From contig LKMS01000039.1 in assembly GCA_001563965.1 (NCBI GenBank), positions 1-10,769 on the forward strand: DNA of 10,769 bases. Direction: 5' to 3'. A program made the position numbers and the translations under genes. Positions within the stretch are counted from its first letter, which is position 1, and each line of letters starts with the position of its first letter. A model generated the notes under the pieces. That model searched no databases, had not been told where the DNA came from, and worked only from the letters and a program-made list of their open reading frames with translations. This document shows, piece by piece, positions 1 through 4,922 of this stretch. Source of the DNA: Haloferacaceae archaeon PL-Br10_E2g29 (lineage in GTDB: Archaea > Halobacteriota > Halobacteria > Halobacteriales > Haloferacaceae).

Positions 1-240
1 GCGCTCGACGAGATCGACGCCTTTCTCGATGCGGTCAACGCCGAACGCGTTGGCGAGATGGTCGACGAACTCGCCGGCGACGCCCAGTTCGTCGTCGTCT
101 CACACCGCTCGGCACTGCTCGAACGCTCCGAACGGGCCATCGGCGTCACGATGCAGGACGACAACTACAGCGCGGTCACCGGCATCCAGTTCGGTGACGA
201 CGGCGACGCGCCGGATCCGGAGGTGCCTGCTGATGATTGA
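1..240 (+). CDS. smc: SMC chromosome segregation ATPase, C-terminal end (5' truncated by window)
   Basis: Only the last 79 codons of an SMC (structural maintenance of chromosomes) ATPase lie in the window. The fragment opens inside the C-terminal ATP-binding half-head. LDEID (fragment residues 2-6) carries the Walker B Asp-Glu pair, FLD (8-10) is the D-loop, and VVSHR (33-36 region) holds the switch histidine. GVTMQ (about 49-53) is the usual SMC segment near the C-terminus, and a short acidic tail follows. In the family, two such heads dimerise around ATP and a kleisin closes the ring that compacts and segregates DNA. The kleisin gene scpA follows directly: its SD begins 3 nt after this stop, so the two are almost certainly one operon. 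Identity rests on the ordered Walker B, D-loop and H-loop motifs plus this neighbour. A Rad50-type ATPase is less likely because of GVTMQ and the ScpA partner. Confidence 0.93.
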   Translation, partial: ALDEIDAFLDAVNAERVGEMVDELAGDAQFVVVSHRSALLERSERAIGVTMQDDNYSAVTGIQFGDDGDAPDPEVPADD

Positions 241-242
241 AC

Positions 243-249
243 GGGAGGA
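243..249 (+). promoter_or_regulatory. Shine-Dalgarno site that sets the scpA start
   Basis: GGGAGGA lies just after the smc stop and 8 nt before ATG 258. It is the clearest ribosome binding site in the window. It favours ATG 258 over the in-frame TTG at 237, which overlaps the smc stop codon as TTGA. An internal operon gene needs its own SD, whereas the first genes of transcripts here look leaderless. Confidence 0.8.
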
Positions 250-257
250 ATGTGCCG

Positions 258-1277
258 ATGACTGATATCGCTGAAACCGCTGGACGAAGCGGGCTTGTTG
301 ACGCCAGCGGTTCGACGAGTCGGACACCCGGCGGTGGAGGTCGTCCCGGCGGCAACGGCGGGGGGCCGCCTGACCCCACCGCTGACGACGACGAGGTCGA
401 GCCCGTCGAACTGCTGGTACAACTCGCCGAGGAGGGCGAAATCGAGCCGTGGGATATCGACATCGTCGACGTCACCGACGCCTTCCTCTCGAAACTCGAC
501 ACGACCGATCTGCGGACCTCCGCGCGGGCGCTGTTCTACGCGAGCGTGTTGTTGCGTATGAAGGGCGACGAACTGCTCGATCCCGCCGAACCAGAACCCG
601 ACGAGCCCGAACCGTGGGAGGTGGCGCTCGAAGACGGTCGGATGGACGCACCCGGCGCGGACGACGCCTCCGGCTTCGACCCGGTCGATGCGCTGGAGGC
701 CGAAATGGATCGCCGGCTCGACCGCAAAAACACCCGTGGCTCGCCCGAAACGCTCGACGAACTGGTTCGCGAGCTTCGCGAAGCCGAACGTGACAACTGG
801 TGGAAGCGTCGCCGCGAGTACGACACCAGCGACTCGCCACGCGGCTTTCGGCGGGGAACCCAGACGCTCGATTACCGTGGTATCGACGACATTCGCGAGG
901 ACGACGAACCGACCGAAGGCGACGTGACGGGAAACACCCACACCGAAGATATTGAGACCACCATCGAGCAGGTCGAAGTCGCGCTCGCTCCCCAGTTCGA
1001 CAACGGTCGCAGCGAGGTGTTGTTCGCCGAAATCAAAACCGCTGGTGGCCGGCCGTTTATGACGTATCTCGCCCTCCTGTTTCTCTCACACCGCGGCCAC
1101 CTTCGGCTCCGCCAGGACGACCTCTTCGGTGATCTGTGGATTCAGGATCCAGAACAGATTGATTCCTCGGAACCGACTAATGGTGATGGCACCGCTGATC
1201 CGGAAGCGCAAAACAGTGACGGAAACACTGCTGATGCGGGCCGTGGCGACCCCACCGATACGTCGCCAGCGCCGTAA
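258..1277 (+). CDS. scpA: Segregation and condensation protein A (kleisin ScpA)
   Basis: This 339-aa protein is the kleisin subunit that bridges the two SMC heads in the prokaryotic condensin complex. Residues 1-46 are a low-complexity Gly/Pro/Asp-rich leader. The ScpA core begins at about 48 with VEPVELLVQLAEEGEIEPWD, then the helical part through DAFLSKL (74-80) and ALFYASVLLRMKGDELL (91-107), which is the part that contacts the SMC neck. An acidic linker runs from about 108 to 228. The C-terminal winged helix, which contacts the SMC cap, is at about 229-296 (IEQVEVAL, SEVLFAEIKTAGGRPFMTYLALLFL, GDLWI). Residues 300-339 form another disordered acidic tail. Bacterial ScpA is usually about 240-260 aa, so the excess is in the leader, linker and tail, a common haloarchaeal pattern. 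It sits directly after smc. No scpB is seen in the window. TTG 237 would add seven residues but lacks its own SD. Confidence 0.93.
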   Translation: MTDIAETAGRSGLVDASGSTSRTPGGGGRPGGNGGGPPDPTADDDEVEPVELLVQLAEEGEIEPWDIDIVDVTDAFLSKLDTTDLRTSARALFYASVLLRMKGDELLDPAEPEPDEPEPWEVALEDGRMDAPGADDASGFDPVDALEAEMDRRLDRKNTRGSPETLDELVRELREAERDNWWKRRREYDTSDSPRGFRRGTQTLDYRGIDDIREDDEPTEGDVTGNTHTEDIETTIEQVEVALAPQFDNGRSEVLFAEIKTAGGRPFMTYLALLFLSHRGHLRLRQDDLFGDLWIQDPEQIDSSEPTNGDGTADPEAQNSDGNTADAGRGDPTDTSPAP

Positions 1278-1333
1278 GCGAGTCGGTTGCTGGCGACCCC
1301 ACGATGTCGCTGTTTTCGGTTACATACCCAGAG

Positions 1334-1355
1334 CGTTTATTCCGGTGCCAACCGG
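1334..1355 (+). promoter_or_regulatory. Putative leaderless promoter with inverted repeat, DUF418 gene
   Basis: CGTTTAT (1334-1340) sits 27-33 nt before GTG 1367, the spacing expected for a TATA element of a leaderless archaeal transcript. Directly after it is an inverted repeat CCGGT-GCCA-ACCGG (1342-1355), between TATA and the predicted start, where a repressor would block initiation. The promoter reading is supported by position. The operator role is inference. Confidence 0.5.
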
Positions 1356-1366
1356 TAGTTCCGACC

Positions 1367-2551
1367 GTGACGACGTCGCCAACCCCGACGCCGCCGGATG
1401 ACCGCATTCTCGGCCTTGACGTGCTTCGTGGCTTCGCCCTTCTCGGCATTCTCCTGATCAACATCCGCGTGTTTGCCATGCCGTTTGCGACGCTCAACAA
1501 CCCGACCGCCTACGGCGACTTTTCGGGCGCAAACTACGCCGTCTGGTTCGTCACCCACGTGTTTGCCGAACTCAAGTTCATCACGCTGTTCACCCTCATG
1601 TTCGGCGCTGGAATCATCTTGTTTACCCGCTCAAAACCCGCCGATCGGGTGCTTCGGCTGCACTACCGTCGAACCGCCTTTCTGCTGTTCGTCGGCCTCG
1701 CACACGCCTATCTGCTGTGGTACGGAGACATCCTCGTTGCCTACGCGTTGTGTGCGCTGGGCGTGGTGTTCGTCCGCCACTGGAGCCCACGTCGACTCGC
1801 GGCTGTCGGCACGGTTCTCGTCGCCGTGCCCGCAGTCTTGTCGCTGTTGGTCGGGTTTTCGCTGGACGCGGATTCGGCGTTGGTCGCGGCGAGTTGGAGC
1901 CCCTCACAGGCGGCGCTTGCGAGCGAAATCGAGGCCTACCGCGGCGGGTGGCTCGCCCAGATGGATCATCGCGTGTCGACCGCCTTTTCACAGCACACCG
2001 GGGGCTTTCTCGTCGAAATCGGCTGGCGCACCGCGGGGCTGATGTTGTGGGGAATGGCGTTGTTCAAATGGGGCGTGCTCTCGAACCAGCGTTCGACCCG
2101 GTTTTACCGCCGGCTGCTCGTCGGCGGCGGGGTCGGCGGGCTCGCACTCGTTCTCACCGGCGTCTGGTACATCGAATCGGTCGACTGGGCCGCCCGCGAA
2201 TCGATCTTTTTCGCCCGCCAGTTCAACTACTGGGGCAGCCTCCTGCTGGCGGGAAGCTACATCGCGGCGGTCATGCTGTACTGTCGATCCCGCGGCGTCA
2301 CGCTCATCACCACCGCGTTGTCGGCGGTCGGTCGCACCGCCTTCAGCAACTACCTGCTACAGACAATCATTGCGACTTCGATTTTTTACGGCCACGGTCT
2401 CGGGCTGTTCGGTAGCGTGAGTCGGGTCGAACAGTTCGGCATCGTCCTCGGAATCTGGGCCGTCCAGATCGTGCTTTCGGTGGGTTGGCTTCGGTACTTC
2501 CGCTTTGGCCCGGTTGAGTGGCTTTGGCGGCGCGTGACCTATGGCTCATAA
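1367..2551 (+). CDS. DUF418 (YeiB-like) polytopic membrane protein
   Basis: This 394-aa integral membrane protein has the DUF418/YeiB layout. Near the N-terminus is the family signature RILGLDVLRGFALLGILLIN (13-32). Several hydrophobic segments follow (about 57-86, 104-136, 144-164, 222-236, 250-269, 286-305, 325-345, 356-375). The C-terminal DUF418 block starts at GRTAFSNYLLQ (322-332) and ends with FGPVEWLWRRVTYG (380-393). It belongs to the broad group of acyltransferase-like multi-pass proteins. Its substrate is unknown, although some relatives have been proposed to have transport or envelope roles. Start: the frame stays open to ATG 1304, but GTG 1367 places the family signature close to the N-terminus, as usual, and has a TATA-like element at the right distance. 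It is transcribed alone, 89 nt after scpA, with its own promoter, and converges on the next gene. Confidence 0.88.
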   Translation: MTTSPTPTPPDDRILGLDVLRGFALLGILLINIRVFAMPFATLNNPTAYGDFSGANYAVWFVTHVFAELKFITLFTLMFGAGIILFTRSKPADRVLRLHYRRTAFLLFVGLAHAYLLWYGDILVAYALCALGVVFVRHWSPRRLAAVGTVLVAVPAVLSLLVGFSLDADSALVAASWSPSQAALASEIEAYRGGWLAQMDHRVSTAFSQHTGGFLVEIGWRTAGLMLWGMALFKWGVLSNQRSTRFYRRLLVGGGVGGLALVLTGVWYIESVDWAARESIFFARQFNYWGSLLLAGSYIAAVMLYCRSRGVTLITTALSAVGRTAFSNYLLQTIIATSIFYGHGLGLFGSVSRVEQFGIVLGIWAVQIVLSVGWLRYFRFGPVEWLWRRVTYGS

Positions 2552-2579
2552 TGGCTCAACAACGGCTCATCGCGGCTCA
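2543..2579 (+). repeat. Four direct copies of GGCTCA at 10/11/10-bp spacing
   Basis: GGCTCA occurs at 2543-2548, 2553-2558, 2564-2569 and 2574-2579. The first copy is inside the last codons of the DUF418 gene and the rest lie in its 3' flank. The spacing is about one helical turn. It may be a degenerate tandem duplication or a phased protein-binding array. Nothing else in the sequence decides between them. Confidence 0.7.
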
Positions 2580-2590
2580 ACAGCGAGTGA

Positions 2591-2944
2591 TCATTGACCA
2601 ATGACCAGCAGCAGTACACGGATGTTCCACCCCGTCACGCCGACGCCAAGAACAACCAGCCCAAGGGGAACGCCCACGCAGTAGGGTTGTGGCGTCCATC
2701 TCCAGAGCAGGTAACAACTTCCAAAAGCAATACTTTTCAGCACAACCATTCCCCAAAACACGGAGTACTGGAAGAAAGACGCGGCGACGGGGTGCAGTTC
2801 AGTGACACCAGGGAGCCAGAGGCCGAGACTCGTTGTCACGACATCACCAATCCCAAAAACGAGGACCGCGATGAGCCACAACTGCACGTCGTCAAGGGCG
2901 TTCACATCAACCGACAAGCGTGACTCACGCCGGGATCGACTCAT
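2591..2944 (-). CDS. DUF5658-like small membrane protein
   Basis: This 117-aa protein has a short basic N-terminus (SRSRRESR) followed by three hydrophobic segments (about 21-45, 54-83, 89-115). Features I associate with the haloarchaeal DUF5658 family are GIGDVVTTSLGL (31-42), the polar-ended ELHPVA loop (49-54) and the closing GVPLGLVVLGVGVTGWN segment (91-107). The function of that family is not known. Start: ATG 2944 gives the basic leader typical of a membrane protein. GTG 2971 is in frame and would add nine residues (PVCTAWFA and the start). Neither has a convincing SD, and only a weak GTTACA lies upstream, at 2983-2988 (minus strand). The gene converges on the DUF418 gene with a 39-nt gap and follows the lipid synthase on the same strand after 216 nt, so an operon is doubtful. 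By hand count 2641-2880 is about 56% GC, lower than the flanks. Confidence 0.72.
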   Translation of the reverse strand: MSRSRRESRLSVDVNALDDVQLWLIAVLVFGIGDVVTTSLGLWLPGVTELHPVAASFFQYSVFWGMVVLKSIAFGSCYLLWRWTPQPYCVGVPLGLVVLGVGVTGWNIRVLLLVIGQ

Positions 2945-3160
2945 GGCAAACCATGCAGTGCACACCGGCACTCACTACCCTTGTAACGCGCTCGCTACCG
3001 ACTCTGACAACGGGTAAACAGTGGCTTCTGGGGGCGATTCTCGTCGCCTGCGAACAGGAACAACCGCCGACTCAGGTGGCAGCGTATGACGCTCTTTCAC
3101 TGCGCAGTTTACGACAATCAGAAAGACGCAAACAAACCCTCCGCGTCGATTGCGCACCGC
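2945..3160. other. Intergenic stretch, no gene seen
   Basis: The short + strand frames here are unremarkable and lack family motifs. On the minus strand, downstream of the lipid-synthase stop, a T-rich run (GGTTTGTTTGCGTCTTT, plus-strand 3122-3138 region) could act as a weak archaeal oligo-T terminator. A 5-bp inverted repeat AGTGC/GCACT (2957-2972) lies just upstream of the DUF5658-like start, but it is too short to interpret. Confidence 0.4.
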
Positions 3161-3886
3161 TCAGTTCGCTTCGGGCGCCGCGTGTGCGTCTTTGACGCCC
3201 GCAACGGTTTCGCGGACCGCATCGCAGCCCTCGGCGTGCAATAGGTCGCCGACGACGACGACGTCGGCGTGTTGGCCCATCTCGTAGGCCGCGTCGTAGT
3301 CGCCAACGCCGCCGCCATAAAACAGGGTGGCGTCGTCGAGCGAATCGTGTGCGGCGCCCACGATTTCGGGGTCGCCGAAGGTGCCCGAGTACTCGACGTA
3401 GATGATCTCCTGGCCGAACATCTTCTCGGCGACGCGGGCGAACGAGGCCACGTCGTCGGCGGACTGCTCGCAGTCGGCCTCGGTGTACTCGGCGACCGAC
3501 GCCTCGGGGTTCAAAACGATGTACGCCTCCGTCGTCGTCCGATCCCAGTCGAGGCCGTTTTCGAGCCGAACCCACTCTTTGTGTGCGCCGACGATCCAGA
3601 ACGGATCGGTCGAGTTGAACACGGTCGGAATCAGATAGCCGTCGAGCGCGGGTGAGTCGATCACGACCGACGGGTTCGAGGGCTCTTGGTACAGCGGAAC
3701 GCCGTACTCCGCACAGGCGTCGATCACGCGCTGCATTTTCTCCTCGGTCATCCCGAGCGTGCCGCCGATTTCGATGGCGTCGGTACCCGTCTGACAGACA
3801 TCCTCGAACGTCTCGCCGTCGACCAGCGGCTTGTCGGGATCGATCTTCAGAATGTGATCCCAGTGCTTCCACGCAGGCGTGCTCAT
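3161..3886 (-). CDS. Geranylgeranylglyceryl phosphate synthase (PcrB-like)
   Basis: This 241-aa TIM-barrel prenyltransferase (phosphoglycerol geranylgeranyltransferase, EC 2.5.1.41) joins geranylgeranyl diphosphate to sn-glycerol-1-phosphate. That makes the first ether bond of archaeal membrane lipids. Visible motifs in order are KIDPDKP (14-20, with the Mg-binding Asp16), IEIGGT (38-43), YQEPSNP (66-72), IPTVFNSTDPFWIVGAH (86-102), the glycerol-phosphate loop YVEYSGTFGDPE (163-174), FYGGGV (189-194) and the phosphate-binding VVVGDLLH (210-217). Length and motifs fit the family. ATG 3886 is chosen because the barrel begins almost at once and a TATA-like TTTTT lies 27-31 nt upstream. A longer frame to 4045 would add 53 residues lacking family character and would run through the promoter and palindrome. 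It is divergent from the DUF2237 gene, with 167 nt between starts. Confidence 0.95.
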   Translation of the reverse strand: MSTPAWKHWDHILKIDPDKPLVDGETFEDVCQTGTDAIEIGGTLGMTEEKMQRVIDACAEYGVPLYQEPSNPSVVIDSPALDGYLIPTVFNSTDPFWIVGAHKEWVRLENGLDWDRTTTEAYIVLNPEASVAEYTEADCEQSADDVASFARVAEKMFGQEIIYVEYSGTFGDPEIVGAAHDSLDDATLFYGGGVGDYDAAYEMGQHADVVVVGDLLHAEGCDAVRETVAGVKDAHAAPEAN

Positions 3887-3910
3887 TACCCGTGGGTGCT
3901 CCGTGTGAGC

Positions 3911-3920
3911 ACAAAAAGGG
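3911..3920 (-). promoter_or_regulatory. Putative leaderless promoter of the lipid-synthase gene
   Basis: Read on the minus strand, CCCTTTTTGT puts its T tract (3917 to 3913) 27-31 nt before ATG 3886. This is the expected TATA position when transcription starts at the initiation codon. No SD precedes the ATG. Confidence 0.5.
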
Positions 3921-3939
3921 TGCGATGGTCGGCGGCCGT

Positions 3940-3965
3940 GAGCGTCGGTGTCGACGCCGACGCTC
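3940..3965. promoter_or_regulatory. 26-bp near-perfect palindrome between divergent genes
   Basis: Arms GAGCGTCGG (3940-3948) and CCGACGCTC (3957-3965) match exactly and flank a central GTCGAC (3950-3955). Only the pair 3949/3956 (T and G) breaks the symmetry. The site lies in the 167-nt gap between the lipid-synthase and DUF2237 starts. Its near edge is 22 bp upstream of the lipid-synthase TATA-like tract, and it is further from the DUF2237 start. Such a position suits a dimeric regulator or architectural protein. A transcribed hairpin is less likely, since both transcripts should start outside it. Confidence 0.6.
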
Positions 3966-4023
3966 GTTGAATCGGCACTGATTCGATCCCGTCGGGTCGC
4001 TGGAACCGCCCAGCGAGCCAAAC

Positions 4024-4030
4024 GGCTATG
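4024..4030 (+). promoter_or_regulatory. Weak TATA-like element of the DUF2237 gene
   Basis: GGCTATG places a TAT core at 4027-4029, 25-27 nt before ATG 4054. The spacing fits a leaderless transcript, but the match to a TATA box is weak. Confidence 0.3.
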
Positions 4031-4053
4031 GGCCCAACTCGCCAACGACAGTC

Positions 4054-4425
4054 ATGACCGACGATGAATCCAACGTGCTCGGCACCGCGCTTGCCCCCTG
4101 TAGCCACGTTCCCGAAACCGGCTTTCTCCGCGATGGCCACTGCCGCCACCTCGACCGCGACCCGGGTCGCCACGAGGTGTGTGCCGTGATGACACAGGAG
4201 TTTCTCGAGTACAGCCGCCGACAGGGAAACGACCTCATCATGCCGCGGCCCGAGTTCGACTTTCCGGGACTGCATCCGGGCGACCGCTGGTGTGTCTGTC
4301 TGCCACGGTGGCTCGAAGCCCGGGCGGCCGGCAACGCGCCGCCGGTCGTCCTCGAGTCGACGACCGAGGGTGTGCTTGACGAGATCTCGGTCGAGGAGTT
4401 ACGCGAGTACGAGTACGACGAGTAA
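4054..4425 (+). CDS. DUF2237 family protein
   Basis: This 123-aa soluble protein matches the DUF2237 family along its whole length. It shows NVLGTALAPCS (7-17), TGFLRDGHC (22-30), HEVCAVMTQEFLEYSRRQGN (40-59), PEFDFPGLHPGDRWCVC (66-82) and PPVVLESTTEGVLDEIS (96-112 region). Cysteines at 16, 30, 43, 80 and 82 fall in the conserved blocks, which suggests a structural or metal role. The biochemical function of the family is not known. The family is widespread in bacteria and also occurs in haloarchaea. The sequence has the expected length and no truncation. The gene is divergent from the lipid synthase, sharing an intergenic region that carries the 26-bp palindrome. It converges on the small membrane gene at 4487-4762 with a 61-nt gap. 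No SD precedes ATG 4054, consistent with leaderless translation. Confidence 0.93.
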   Translation: MTDDESNVLGTALAPCSHVPETGFLRDGHCRHLDRDPGRHEVCAVMTQEFLEYSRRQGNDLIMPRPEFDFPGLHPGDRWCVCLPRWLEARAAGNAPPVVLESTTEGVLDEISVEELREYEYDE

Positions 4426-4486
4426 TCGGCGCGTCGATCTACTTGAACTCCTTCGCGAGTGATTGATCCGTCTCCGCTCCGGTGGG

Positions 4487-4762
4487 CTACAGGAGGGTGA
4501 TCGAGACGAACCAGCCGGTTACCCCAAGGAGAATAACACTCCCGAGAGCGGTTACCACGCCGTGTCTTTTCGGCGTTGCTTCTAACTTCGGATTTCGAAT
4601 TCTGTGCAGCCCCACCAAGGCCGAGAGGAGACCCGATGCAAAATATAAGAGGGTATTCGACGAAAGCGTCCGCTCTCCGGTGAGAATCTGAAAAAAGAAA
4701 CCAACGAATATGAGAACACCCATGTAGCAGAGTACATACGAGACAAACCGGCCTGCATTCAT
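4487..4762 (-). CDS. Unrecognised small membrane protein, AT-richer gene
   Basis: I do not recognise this 91-aa protein. It has three hydrophobic stretches (about 6-27, 36-53, 68-90) separated by short polar loops, GERTLSS (29-35) and a basic loop HRIRNPKLEATPKRHG (53-68). Like many small membrane proteins, and unlike most haloarchaeal soluble proteins, it has few acidic residues. There is a possible TATA-like ATAATT 29-34 nt before ATG 4762. It lies 160 nt downstream of the topA stop on the same strand, and no oligo-T terminator is obvious between them, so read-through from topA is possible. By hand count 4501-4800 is about 50% GC (151 of 300), and 4681-4740 is 38%, well below flanking topA lines. 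That may mean recent acquisition or weak codon selection. That it is coding is inferred from length, hydrophobic pattern and promoter position. Confidence 0.6.
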   Translation of the reverse strand: MNAGRFVSYVLCYMGVLIFVGFFFQILTGERTLSSNTLLYFASGLLSALVGLHRIRNPKLEATPKRHGVVTALGSVILLGVTGWFVSITLL

Positions 4763-4790
4763 GTCTCACGATTGGGTAGCCGAATTCAAG

Positions 4791-4796
4791 AATTAT
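4791..4796 (-). promoter_or_regulatory. TATA-like element of the small membrane gene
   Basis: On the minus strand ATAATT lies 29-34 nt upstream of ATG 4762, near the spacing of a leaderless haloarchaeal promoter. The region is AT-rich in general, so chance matches are likely. Confidence 0.35.
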
Positions 4797-4922
4797 GGGG
4801 TACTTTGTCGTCTCTATCGATCAGCTAGTTTGCGCTGTTGTCTGTCCGAACAGCAGGGTTTCAACGGGCCAGCACATTCTGCGGCGAACAGTGAGCCGAT
4901 TCGATCTGGCGGACTCGGTTAT

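Noticed and set aside
165..941. 258-codon frame on the minus strand opposite scpA
   Set aside because: It lies wholly opposite a recognised gene, shows no family motif, and is typical of the long antisense frames made by GC-rich codon bias.
3072..3914. 280-codon Arg-rich frame on the minus strand over the lipid-synthase gene
   Set aside because: It is the same strand in another frame as a clear lipid synthase. Its runs of Arg come from frame-shifted Asp and Val codons.
3887..4045. 53-residue N-terminal extension of the lipid synthase
   Set aside because: It would run through the TATA-like tract and palindrome, it lacks family similarity, and ATG 3886 gives the normal length.
4026..4769. 247-codon minus frame covering the DUF2237 gene and the small membrane gene
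   Set aside because: It overlaps two better-supported genes, has no recognisable domain and is low-complexity in part.
4834..4854. Stem-loop GCTGTT/AACAGC downstream of topA as a terminator
   Set aside because: The arms are only 6 bp and no T run follows on the minus strand.
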